From: JACVRW01 sp963808775
GTDB lineage: Bacteria; Actinomycetota; Thermoleophilia; Solirubrobacterales; Thermoleophilaceae
Assembly (NCBI GenBank): GCA_963808775.1
Contig: CAWEGR010000006.1
Location: forward strand, 1 to 64,000
DNA: 64,000 nucleotides
Direction: 5' to 3'
The number at the start of each line of letters is the position of its first letter. Positions within the stretch are counted from its first letter, which is position 1. The notes beneath the pieces are model-generated. The model searched no databases. It was given only the letters and a program-made list of their open reading frames with translations, and was not told where the DNA came from. The translations under genes were made by a program, and so were the position numbers. Of the stretch, positions 18,263-26,182 are shown in pieces.

Positions 18263-19380
18263 GCGGCGGCGCCTCCTCGCGAGCCGGCTCGAGCTCCTCC
18301 TCGAGCGGAGCCGGAAGCGCGATGTCGGTGCGTTTCTGCTCGGCCTCCGCCTGCTCCACCGGCTTGACCCAGAACTCCTCGACCACGATCGCGATCAGGG
18401 ACAGGATCGGCACGGCGACGAACAGGCCGACGAAGCCGAACAGCTGGCCCACCACGACCACGCCGATCGCGATCAGCGCCGGGTGCATGCGCACGCGCGC
18501 CGACATCACGATCGGGATCGTCACGTTGCTCTCGAGCTGTTGGACGAGGATGTAGGCGGCGAGCACGATCAGCGCCTTGCCGGGCGAGTCGGTGAGCGCG
18601 AACAACGTCGGCGGGATGGCGCCGGCGATCGCGCCGAAGTAGGGCACCACCACGAGCAGCGCCGACAGGACCGCGAAGAAGATCGCGAAGTCGAGCCCGA
18701 TGATCGTCAGCGCTATGGCGAGCAGGACGAAGGTCACGACCATGTCGATCGCGACCCCCTCCATCCAGCCGATCCATGACCTGCGCAGCCGCCCGAGCAC
18801 GTGGCGGAGGTGGTCGCGGCGGGAGGTCGGGGCGAGCCGAACGAGGCCATCGACGAGCGGCTTCGGGTTCGCCGCCATGTAGTAGGCCGTGATCAGGATC
18901 AGCACGAGCGCGGCCGCGATCCCCGCGAGGTTCAGCCCGATCGAGGTGATCGGGCCGATCAGCGCGATCCGGATCGTCCGTGTAGCGCTCGACGAAGTTC
19001 TCGATCTGATCGCCGACCTCACCGGGTTGCTGGCCCGTGAAGTCGGCCCACATCTCCTCGAGGTCCTCGACGATGCCGGGGACGTCATCCGCGAACTCGT
19101 TCGTCTGCTCGACGAACGGAGGGATCAGGAGATAGATGACGAGCGCGAGGGCGCCGAGCCCGGCGAGCAGGCCGATCAGGGTGCCGAGCGGGCGCGGGAT
19201 CCTGTAGCGCTCGAGCCGGGTCGCCGCCGCGGCGAGCGGGATGGCGACGATGATCGTGATCAGGATCGCCAGCAGCAGCGTGACGAGCTGGCGGAACAGC
19301 AGGCCGACCAGAAGCAGGCCTGCCGCGAGCAGGACGGCCCTGTAGACGACCTGGGGCGAGGATGTCCGTTCCGTGTTCAT
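18246..19380 (-). CDS. AI-2E family (PerM/TqsA-type) permease, one frame break
   Basis: This ~378-codon polytopic membrane protein of the AI-2E transporter family has about eight transmembrane helices. A hydrophobic N-terminal pair (residues ~12-70) is followed by a soluble loop with the acidic segment DDVPGIVEDLEEMW. The C-terminal half carries conserved PYFGAIAGAIPP and LESNVTIPIVM family signatures. Members export small molecules or exchange sodium, and transport of AI-2 itself cannot be assumed. The frame slips near 18975, with clear membrane sequence on both sides. The ATG at 19380 starts the first helix region. CsbD lies just upstream on the same strand (43 bases), so the two may be co-transcribed. 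Confidence 0.85.
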
Positions 19381-19423
19381 CCCCGCCCCCTACGGTACGT
19401 CTATGTGCTGACGCGTGCGTGCG

Positions 19424-19612
19424 TCAGGTGCGGCGCTCGAGGTCCGCAACGTCGGCGGACTTCTCCTCGACACGGTCCTGGGCCTCGGCGAGCTTCTCCT
19501 TCTCCTCGCCCTTGCGCTCCTCGCGGCGTCCCTGCGCGCGCAGGCTGCCATCGCCCGTCACGTCTCCCGCGGCCTTCTTGGCGCGGCCTGTGATCTTGTC
19601 GATGATGCTCAT
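19424..19612 (-). CDS. CsbD-like stress protein
   Basis: This 62-residue hydrophilic helical protein begins MSIIDKITGRAKKAAGDVTGD, the CsbD family signature, followed by a charged Glu/Lys/Arg-rich helix. CsbD-like proteins are abundant under general stress in many bacteria, and their molecular role is unknown. The ATG at 19612 matches the family start exactly. Longer upstream readings on this strand run through antisense of the acyltransferase gene and are not real. It precedes the AI-2E-family permease on the same strand. Confidence 0.85.
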   Translation of the reverse strand: MSIIDKITGRAKKAAGDVTGDGSLRAQGRREERKGEEKEKLAEAQDRVEEKSADVADLERRT

Positions 19613-19669
19613 GGTTTCCGCGTACCCCCGCGCGCCCGCCCGAAACGGCTCCCGGTAGCGTGCCGCGCC

Positions 19670-20404
19670 GTGACGAACGAGGAGGCGCACCGGCTCGCAC
19701 GCGACAGGGGCGTCTCCGGGCCCCTCTACACGTTCGTGCGGCTGCTGCTCACCCCGTTCATGCGCATCTGGTTCCGGATGCACATCTCCGGGGCCGAGCA
19801 CGTGCCCGCGGAGGGCGCGGCCATCGTCGCGCCGAACCACAAGAGCTTTTTCGACTCGTTCTTCATCGCGGTCTGCACCAGGCGCCAGCTGCGCTTCATG
19901 GCGAAGACGGAGCTGATCGAGGCGCGCTACGGGCGCCTGCTGGTGCGCCTCGGGGCGTTCCCGGTGCGACGCGGCAAGTCGGATGCGGATGCGCTCGAGA
20001 CGGCGCTCGAGATCCTCCGCCAGGGCGGGCTGCTCGCGCTCTTCCCGGAGGGCACGCGCGTGCGCGACCCCGAGGAGCTCGGCGACCCGAAGCGCGGCGC
20101 CGGGCGGATCGCGCTCGAGACCGGCGCGCCACTCGTGCCGTGCGCGATCACAGGCACGGAGAAGCTCTTCCTCGGCCCCTTCCCGAAGCCACGCCGCGTG
20201 CAGGTGGCATTCTCGGAGCCGATCCCGGTCCACCACCTCGCCTCGACCCCCGAGACGGCCGGCGAGCTCGTGAGCGACACGCTCTGGCCGCAGGTCGAGG
20301 ACGAGTACAGGCGCCTGCGCGCGCGCCCGACCCTGATCGCCGCGGGCCTCGCGGCGCTGGGGATCACGGGCGGCCTGATCGTGCGGAGCCGGCGCAAGCG
20401 CTGA
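19670..20404 (+). CDS. 1-acyl-glycerol-3-phosphate acyltransferase-like protein
   Basis: This 244-residue PlsC-type acyltransferase probably adds an acyl chain from acyl-ACP or acyl-CoA to lysophosphatidic acid in membrane phospholipid synthesis. The catalytic NHKSFFD (His57-x4-Asp62) and substrate-binding FPEGTR (125-130) motifs are intact. An N-terminal hydrophobic stretch (~20-38) and a C-terminal hydrophobic segment near 220-236, followed by RSRRKR, suggest membrane attachment at both ends. The GTG start at 19670 places the first motif at the usual distance. It is followed by nucS on the same strand, 39 bases downstream. Confidence 0.87.
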   Translation: MTNEEAHRLARDRGVSGPLYTFVRLLLTPFMRIWFRMHISGAEHVPAEGAAIVAPNHKSFFDSFFIAVCTRRQLRFMAKTELIEARYGRLLVRLGAFPVRRGKSDADALETALEILRQGGLLALFPEGTRVRDPEELGDPKRGAGRIALETGAPLVPCAITGTEKLFLGPFPKPRRVQVAFSEPIPVHHLASTPETAGELVSDTLWPQVEDEYRRLRARPTLIAAGLAALGITGGLIVRSRRKR

Positions 20405-20443
20405 TGCCGGCGACCGTCCGGTCCCGGGACTAGGTTCGGCCGG

Positions 20444-21110
20444 GTGCGCCTGATCGTCGCCCGCTGCGAGGTTCGCTACACCGGCCGGCTGAGCGCCGTG
20501 CTGCCGGAGGCGCTCCGGCTCGTGATGGTCAAGTCGGACGGCTCCGTGATGGTGCACGCCGACACGGGCGGCTTCAAGCCGTCGAACTGGATGACGGCGC
20601 CCGACCATCATCGAGGAGGAACCGGGCCTCATGGTGGTGCGCAAGCAGGGCGCCGAGGACCGGCTCGAGATCGCGATCGCCGAGGTGGTCTCGGACGTCA
20701 CGCACGACATGGGCGAGGCCGCGGCGCTCGAGAAGGAGGGCGTCGAGCGCGAGCTGCAGGAGCTGCTCGCGGACGTCCCCGAGCGCTGCGGCGAGGGCCT
20801 GCGGCTGCTGCGGCGCGAGTGGCCCACGGACATCGGGCCGGTCGACCTCATGTGCCGCGACGGCGAGGACGGCTACGTGGCGGTCGAGATCAAGCGCGTG
20901 GCGACGATCGAGGCAGTCGAGCAGCTCACCCGCTACCTCGAGCGGATCTGCGCGGAGCCGGGGCTCGGCGACTGCCGGGGCATCCTCGCGGCACAGGCGA
21001 TCAAGCCGCAGGCGCGCGTGCTCGCCGAGTCGCGCGGGATCGCGTGCGTCGAGGTCGACCTCGCCGTGCTGCGCGGCGAGCGCGAGCCCGACCTCACCCT
21101 GTTCGCCTGA
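20444..21110 (+). CDS. nucS: NucS/EndoMS mismatch-specific endonuclease, one frame break
   Basis: NucS is the mismatch-repair nuclease of Actinobacteria and many archaea, which lack MutS/MutL. It cuts both strands at mismatches with help from the sliding clamp. The N-terminal domain starts MRLIVARCEVRYTGRLSA, the usual family opening, from the GTG at 20444. The C-terminal PD-(D/E)xK nuclease domain has VDLMCRDGEDGYVAVEIKR with the catalytic Asp and Glu-x-Lys. A single extra base near 20602 shifts the frame at NWMTAP, but removing it restores the family sequence, so this is one gene. If real rather than a sequencing error, the break would give a mutator phenotype. The 3' end overlaps the convergent hydrolase gene by 17 bases. 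Confidence 0.87.
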
Positions 21111-21957
21111 GCTCGGCCGCGAGCCCGGCGATGCGGCCGGACGCGAGATGTCCGGCGTCTTCCAGCATCCGCAGCCGGGCATCGGGGATTCGCTCCGCCA
21201 GCCAGCGCGAGTGCGCAGGCGGAACGATCTCGTCCTGTTCGCCGTGCCAGAGCCGGACCGGAACACTGATCGCCGCGGGGTCGAATCCCCACGGGCGGCC
21301 CTCGATCGCGTAGTCGTCGACGGTGCCGGCGGCGCCCTGGCGCAGTCCCTCGCACAGGCTCCTCACCAGCGAGCCGCGCACGGCCGGGGTCTGGGCGAGC
21401 TCGCGGTCAGGGCCCGTGAGATCCGCCGCGAACGCCGCCATCGCGGCGGCGGGCCACGCCTGCGCGAGCCGGCCGATCAGCCCCCACGACGCGAGCGCGA
21501 GCGGGCGGGCGCGCAGGGCCGCCGCCGTGGCGAGCCGGTCCGCGGCGGACATGCCATCCGCGAAGCCCGGCATGTCCGGCGGCCCGCTGCCCGCCAATAC
21601 GCCCGCCACGCGCACCCGCTCGGGTAGCGCATACGCGCACGCGAGCGCGTACTTGCCTCCGCTCGAGTAGCCGAGCATGGCCACCTCGCCCTCGAGCCCG
21701 AGCGCGACGCAGGCCGCCTCCACGTCCCCCGGCCAGTCGAGCAGCCAGCGCCGGCGCGGACGCGTGGAGAGCCCGCAGCCCGGACGATCGAGGGCAATCA
21801 GCTCGACGCCCGCCCGGGTGAGAGCGTCGTGCTCGGACGCGAAGTCGAGCCGCGAGCCCGGCAGGCCATGGAAGTAGAGCACCGGCTCGCCGGCGCCGAT
21901 CCTCTCGACGCCGATCACCCGGCCGTCGGGCAGCGGGACGACGCGCGTCAGGCTCAC
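21094..21957 (-). CDS. Alpha/beta hydrolase
   Basis: This 287-residue alpha/beta hydrolase has an intact triad: nucleophile Ser98 in GYSSG, Asp242 in HGEQDEIVPP and His270 in AGHLASG. The oxyanion motif FHGLPGS is near residue 29. The fold matches small esterases and C-C hydrolases, but the substrate cannot be told. The GTG start overlaps the PPK2 stop as GTGA (21954-21957), so it is the last gene of the P450-LLM-PPK2-hydrolase operon and is probably translationally coupled. Confidence 0.88.
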   Translation of the reverse strand: MSLTRVVPLPDGRVIGVERIGAGEPVLYFHGLPGSRLDFASEHDALTRAGVELIALDRPGCGLSTRPRRRWLLDWPGDVEAACVALGLEGEVAMLGYSSGGKYALACAYALPERVRVAGVLAGSGPPDMPGFADGMSAADRLATAAALRARPLALASWGLIGRLAQAWPAAAMAAFAADLTGPDRELAQTPAVRGSLVRSLCEGLRQGAAGTVDDYAIEGRPWGFDPAAISVPVRLWHGEQDEIVPPAHSRWLAERIPDARLRMLEDAGHLASGRIAGLAAELRRTG

Positions 21958-22718
21958 GCCGGCGGGACCGGGAAACCCGCCGCGCTCATACCCCGCTCCG
22001 TCTCCCTGATCACGGTCTCGATCACCTTCACGCGCGCGTACTGCTTCGACTCCGCCTCGATCGCGTGCCACGGCGCGGCCAGCGTGCCGGTGCGCTCGAA
22101 CATCATCTCGACGGCCTCGCCGTACTCGGCGCGCTTCGAGCGGTTGCGCCAGTCCTCGGCGGTGATCTTCCACTGCTTGAGCGGGTCCTTCTCCCGCTTG
22201 CGGAAGCGCTTCAGCTGCTCGTCCTCCGAGATGTGCAGCCAGAACTTGACCAGCACCATGCCCTCGTCGCAGAGCGCCTGCTCGAACGCAGCGATCTCGC
22301 CGTAGGAGCGCTCGACCTCGTCGCCGCTCGCGAAGCCCTCGACGCGCTCGACGAGCACGCGTCCGTACCAGGAGCGGTCGAACACCGCCATGCCGCCGTG
22401 GCCCGGCAGCGCCGGCCAGAAGCGCCAGAGGAAGTGGTGGCGCTTCTCGTCGGTCGTCGGCGCCGAGAACTGCGCCACGCGCACGTGGCGCGGGTCGAGC
22501 GGGGCCACGAGCCGCTTGATGGCGCCCCCCTTGCCCGACGCGTCCCAGCCCTCGAACACGACGCAGACCGGCGGGCCGAGCATCTCCTCGTAGCCGGCGA
22601 GCTTGCCGCCGAGCGCGAGCCGCAGCTCGGCGAGCCGGTCGAACGCGGCCGTGAGCCGCTGCGCCTCCTCCTTCTTCGTGAGCGCGAGGGTGAGGTCGAG
22701 CGAGTCGAGCCGGGTCAT
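21954..22718 (-). CDS. ppk2: Polyphosphate kinase 2
   Basis: This 254-residue PPK2-family kinase uses polyphosphate to phosphorylate nucleoside di- or monophosphates, making GTP or ATP. The Walker A GWDASGKG is at residues 57-64 and the Walker B-type FDRSWYGR is near residue 113. The lid segment with Lys/Arg residues (KRHHFLWRFW) is conserved. The single-domain length fits the short PPK2 classes. It cannot be assigned to class I or III from sequence alone. Start ATG and upstream stop overlap as ATGA (22715-22718), so it is coupled to the oxidoreductase gene before it. Its place in an operon with a P450 is unusual. Confidence 0.9.
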   Translation of the reverse strand: MTRLDSLDLTLALTKKEEAQRLTAAFDRLAELRLALGGKLAGYEEMLGPPVCVVFEGWDASGKGGAIKRLVAPLDPRHVRVAQFSAPTTDEKRHHFLWRFWPALPGHGGMAVFDRSWYGRVLVERVEGFASGDEVERSYGEIAAFEQALCDEGMVLVKFWLHISEDEQLKRFRKREKDPLKQWKITAEDWRNRSKRAEYGEAVEMMFERTGTLAAPWHAIEAESKQYARVKVIETVIRETERGMSAAGFPVPPA

Positions 22719-23542
22719 GCGGGCTGGAGCAGGCGGGCGTACTCGTCGAGCTGGCGCTCGACGGCGTCGGTCTCCACGGGGTCGAGCTGGAGGTGCGCGC
22801 GATCGACTCCTGCCCACGCGAGACGTTCGAGCGCGCCCGGCTCCGGCTTCGCGTTGTAGAACGAGACCGGCACGTGCCGGCCCGCGCGCGAGCGGAGCTC
22901 GTCGATCCGCTCCTTCAGCTGCTCGACCGAGGGGATCCGGATCGGCATCCACTCGTCCCCGTACGCCAGCACTCGGTCGAGCACCTTCGGCCCGTCGCCG
23001 CCCACGAGGATCGGCGGGTGCGGCTGCTGCAGCGGCTTCGGCCAGGACCAGATGGGATCGAAGTCCACGAACTCGCCGTGGTATTCCGCCTCGTCGTTCG
23101 TCCAGATCGCCTTCATCGCCTCGACGCGCTCCCGCATGAGCGCGAAGCGCCGCCGCGGGTCCGTGCCGTGGTTGCGCATCTCCTCGAGATTCCAGCCCGC
23201 GCCCACGCCGAACTCGAACCGTCCGCCGGAGAGCCTGTCGAGCGACGCCACCTCCTTCGCCGTGACGATCGGATCGCGCTCCACCACGAGCAGGACCCCG
23301 GTCCCGATCCGGATCCGCTCGGTGGTCGCCGCCGCCATCGCGAGCGCCACGAACGGATCGTGCATGTGGCTGTACTTGCGAGGCAGCTCCGGGCCGCCCG
23401 GCCAGGGCGTCTCCCGGTTCACCGGGATGTGCGTGTGCTCGGCGAATATCAGCGAGGCGAAGCCGCGCTCCTCCGCGAGCCGCGCCACACGGCCCGGGTC
23501 GATGCCGTAGTCCGTGGGGAAGAGCGCGAGCCCTATGTCCAT
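22715..23542 (-). CDS. LLM-class F420-dependent oxidoreductase
   Basis: This 275-residue luciferase-like TIM-barrel oxidoreductase is of the subgroup that usually uses coenzyme F420. The opening DIGLALFPTDYGIDPGRVARLAEERGF segment, FAEHTHIPV and the GVGAGWNLEEM cofactor-loop motif are typical of the actinobacterial LLM F420 subfamily. I infer F420 use from family membership, since the fold alone does not exclude FMN. The ATG at 23542 overlaps the P450 stop by ten bases, and its own stop overlaps the PPK2 start. The operon suggests a redox step on the same substrate as the P450. Confidence 0.88.
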   Translation of the reverse strand: MDIGLALFPTDYGIDPGRVARLAEERGFASLIFAEHTHIPVNRETPWPGGPELPRKYSHMHDPFVALAMAAATTERIRIGTGVLLVVERDPIVTAKEVASLDRLSGGRFEFGVGAGWNLEEMRNHGTDPRRRFALMRERVEAMKAIWTNDEAEYHGEFVDFDPIWSWPKPLQQPHPPILVGGDGPKVLDRVLAYGDEWMPIRIPSVEQLKERIDELRSRAGRHVPVSFYNAKPEPGALERLAWAGVDRAHLQLDPVETDAVERQLDEYARLLQPA

Positions 23543-24741
23543 CGGAGCGGCAGCCTCTCGAGGCCATACACGCCGTGGACCGAGCCGAGCTCGGGCTCGC
23601 CGTCGAGGGCGAGGCCGGGCATCCGCTGCGGCAGAAACGAGAGCGCCTCCTGCAACTCCGCGCGCGCGAGGTTGGCACCGAGGCAGTAGTGGATCCCGGC
23701 GCCGAACGTGAGGTGCTTCGCGGAGCGGTCCGCGCCCATGTCGAACGCGAGCGGATCGCCCGCGACCCCGTCCCGGTTGGCCGTGAACGAGCACACCATC
23801 ACGACGGTGTCCGCCGGGAAGACGACGTCCCTGAACTCCACGTCCTCGTGCAGCAGCCGCGCCGTGAACGGCGTGATCGGCTCGTAGCGGATCAGCTCCT
23901 CGACCGCCGCGGGCGCCCGCTCGGGCTCGGCCGCGAGCAGCTCCCACTGCTCGGGGTGGGCCGCGAACACGCGCATGCCGTGGGCGAGCTGTGACTGCGT
24001 CGTGTCGACTCCGCCGACGAGCACGTTCAGCACGAGGTTCATGCACTCGACGTCGGACAGGCGGTCGCCGTCCTCGGAGGAGGCCGCGATCAGGGTCGAG
24101 ATCAGGTCGTCGCCGGGGTCGTCGCGGCGGCGCTCGATCAGGGCCCCCGCCCACTCGTAGAACTCCGCGCACGCCTGGTTGAGCGCGTCGCGCTCGGTCA
24201 TCAGCGCGTGCGGGTCGAACTGGCGCTGGATCAGGTTCGACCAGTGATGGAGCCTGGCCGCGTCCTCGAGCGGCGCGCCCATGACGGTCGCGATCGTCAT
24301 CGACGGGTAGGGCTTCGCGAACGCCTCCACGAACTCGCACGAGCGCGCATCCGCGAGCGGTTCCCAGAGCCGCTCGAGGAACCCGCGCATGGCGGGGCGC
24401 CAGCGGGCGGCGGAACGCGGCGTGAAGGCCGGGTTGACGAGGTGCCGCAGGCGGGCGTGCTGATCCCCGTTGATGTGCAGGATGTTGCGGCGCATCTGCT
24501 CGAGCAGCGGCCCCTCCTCCACCTCGAACATCTCGGCGATCCGCATGCCCGGGAAGGTGGCGCTCTTCGTGCGCAGGAAGAACGCGGCGGCCTCGCGGTC
24601 GAGCACGAAGAATCCGAGCGGCGAGGTGGCGACCCAGCTGCGCGCGGCGAGCTCCTCCATCGTCTCGTGGAAGCGCTCTCCCCTGAGGTCCTCGCCGAGG
24701 TAGTCGAGCTCGGGGAGTTCGAGTTCCGTAACGAGGGCCAC
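23533..24741 (-). CDS. Cytochrome P450
   Basis: This 402-residue soluble bacterial P450 has a complete heme site FGAGIHYCLG with axial Cys at about residue 353. The I-helix GGVDTT oxygen-activation motif and the K-helix EELIR (ExxR) are also present. It needs ferredoxin and reductase partners, which are not encoded nearby. The GTG at 24741 is the only sensible start. It leads the minus-strand operon with an LLM oxidoreductase, PPK2 and a hydrolase, and is divergent from msrA with only 27 bases between the start codons. The substrate is unknown, possibly a lipid or terpenoid. Confidence 0.92.
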   Translation of the reverse strand: MALVTELELPELDYLGEDLRGERFHETMEELAARSWVATSPLGFFVLDREAAAFFLRTKSATFPGMRIAEMFEVEEGPLLEQMRRNILHINGDQHARLRHLVNPAFTPRSAARWRPAMRGFLERLWEPLADARSCEFVEAFAKPYPSMTIATVMGAPLEDAARLHHWSNLIQRQFDPHALMTERDALNQACAEFYEWAGALIERRRDDPGDDLISTLIAASSEDGDRLSDVECMNLVLNVLVGGVDTTQSQLAHGMRVFAAHPEQWELLAAEPERAPAAVEELIRYEPITPFTARLLHEDVEFRDVVFPADTVVMVCSFTANRDGVAGDPLAFDMGADRSAKHLTFGAGIHYCLGANLARAELQEALSFLPQRMPGLALDGEPELGSVHGVYGLERLPLRWT

Positions 24742-24768
24742 GCGCGCGGGACACTACTCTTGACAACC

Positions 24769-25425
24769 ATGTCCTTCCTCTTCCGCCACAAGACCGAGAT
24801 GCCCGACCAGGCCGACGCGCTGCCGGGGCGGGACACGCGTCCGTTCGACGTTCCCGAGACGCACTTCGTGCTCGGCACGCCGCTCGAGCCGCCCTTTCCC
24901 GAGGGGGTCGAGACGGCCGTCTTCGGCCTCGGCTGCTTCTGGGGCGCCGAGCGCGGCTTCTGGCAGGCGCCGGGCGTCTACACCACGGCGGCGGGCTACG
25001 CCGGCGGGTTCACGCCGAACCCGACCTACGAGGAGGTCTGCAGCGGGCGCACCGGGCACAACGAGGTCGTGCTCGTGGCCTTCCGCCCCGAGGAGATCTC
25101 CTACGACGAGCTGCTCAAGATCTTCTGGGAGAGCCACGACCCGACCCAGGGCATGCGCCAGGGCAACGACGTCGGCACCCAGTACCGCTCCGAGATCTAT
25201 ACGGGCTCCGACGCCCAGCGCGAGGCCGCGCTCGCGTCGCGCGAGCTCTTCCAGCAGAAGCTGAGCGAGTCCGGCTACGGCGAGATCACGACAGAGATCG
25301 TGGATGCCCCCGAGTTCTTCTACGCCGAGGACTACCACCAGCAGTACCTGGCGAAGAACCCGAACGGCTACTGCGGGCTCGGCGGCACGGGCGTCTCCTG
25401 CCCGATCGGCGTGTCGCGGCTCTAG
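24769..25425 (+). CDS. msrA: Peptide-methionine (S)-S-oxide reductase
   Basis: This 218-residue MsrA repairs the S-form of methionine sulfoxide in proteins using thioredoxin. The catalytic GCFWGAERGFW motif places the nucleophile at Cys56. Two C-terminal cysteines, about 202 and 211 in GYCGLGGTGVSC, are the resolving residues of the three-Cys type. The N-terminal ~45-residue extension matches the longer MsrA class. The ATG at 24769 begins MSFLF, the usual start of that class. No msrB is nearby. It ends seven bases before the convergent NUDIX gene. Confidence 0.95.
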   Translation: MSFLFRHKTEMPDQADALPGRDTRPFDVPETHFVLGTPLEPPFPEGVETAVFGLGCFWGAERGFWQAPGVYTTAAGYAGGFTPNPTYEEVCSGRTGHNEVVLVAFRPEEISYDELLKIFWESHDPTQGMRQGNDVGTQYRSEIYTGSDAQREAALASRELFQQKLSESGYGEITTEIVDAPEFFYAEDYHQQYLAKNPNGYCGLGGTGVSCPIGVSRL

Positions 25426-25432
25426 CGGCCGT

Positions 25433-26182
25433 TCAGCGCAGGACCTCGACGAGCAGCACCCAGGCGTTCAGCACCGCTGCGACGATCGTCAGCATCAGCC
25501 CGGCTGCGACCCAGTAGAGGCCGTCACGTGCGGCGTCCAGGAACCGGCCCATCAGCTTCAGCCGCTCGTCCGCCTCGGCCGGCCACGCGTCGACGGCCTG
25601 CGGCCACCAGGACCACTCGTCGTGCTCGGCGTCCGGGACGGGCGTCGAGTCATCCGGCACCGTGGCGAGCCCGACCAGCATCGTCATCCCGTTGGGCAGG
25701 CCGACGAGCGCCTCGACGCTGAGCGAGTCCGGCACGAGCCGCCACTCCTCGGCGAGCTCGCGCGAGAGCGTCTCCGCCGGGCTCTCGCCGAGGTCGACGG
25801 CGCCCCCGGCCCCGAGCGCCCAGCGTCCCGCCCATTGCGACACCCAGCCCGCGCGCCGGCCGGCGAGCCAGCGCCCGTCCTGCGCGCGCACGACGCAGAG
25901 CGCGGTCAGGCTGTCGCAGGCCGAGCCCTCGAGCAGGCGCAGCGCCCAGCGCACGGGCTGCAGCTCGAGCAGCAGGCCGCCGTTCGGCTCGCTGTAGGCC
26001 GCGAGCCGGGTGGCCATTCCGTCGTGCGCGGGCGAGCCGCGCTCGCGCAGCTCCCGGACGGCTTCGTCCGCGCGGCGCTCGAGCTCTGCCGGCGGCTCGA
26101 ACGGCTCCTCGCGCCAGCTCGCCTCGATCTGCTCGGGACGCCACGGACCGCGCGCGAGCATGCCGGGGCGGTTGGCGATCAC
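25433..26182 (-). CDS. NUDIX hydrolase with C-terminal membrane helix
   Basis: This 249-residue protein has a central NUDIX domain (about 95-215). Its signature is near canonical: GAVDLGE, seven residues, then RELAEEW, with Trp where Gly is usual. The catalytic Glu residues are kept, so pyrophosphohydrolase activity on a nucleoside-diphosphate derivative is likely. Residues ~220-245 form a strongly hydrophobic helix, so the enzyme appears membrane-anchored by its C-terminus, which is unusual for NUDIX. The GTG start overlaps the stop of the GGDEF-HD-GYP gene as GTGA (26179-26182), implying coupled translation and possibly a joint role in cyclic-nucleotide metabolism. Confidence 0.78.
   Translation of the reverse strand: MIANRPGMLARGPWRPEQIEASWREEPFEPPAELERRADEAVRELRERGSPAHDGMATRLAAYSEPNGGLLLELQPVRWALRLLEGSACDSLTALCVVRAQDGRWLAGRRAGWVSQWAGRWALGAGGAVDLGESPAETLSRELAEEWRLVPDSLSVEALVGLPNGMTMLVGLATVPDDSTPVPDAEHDEWSWWPQAVDAWPAEADERLKLMGRFLDAARDGLYWVAAGLMLTIVAAVLNAWVLLVEVLR

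Noticed and set aside
24759..24764. TTGACA resembling a -35 box
   Set aside because: It lies four bases before the msrA start codon, so a matching -10 would fall inside the gene. Probably coincidence.
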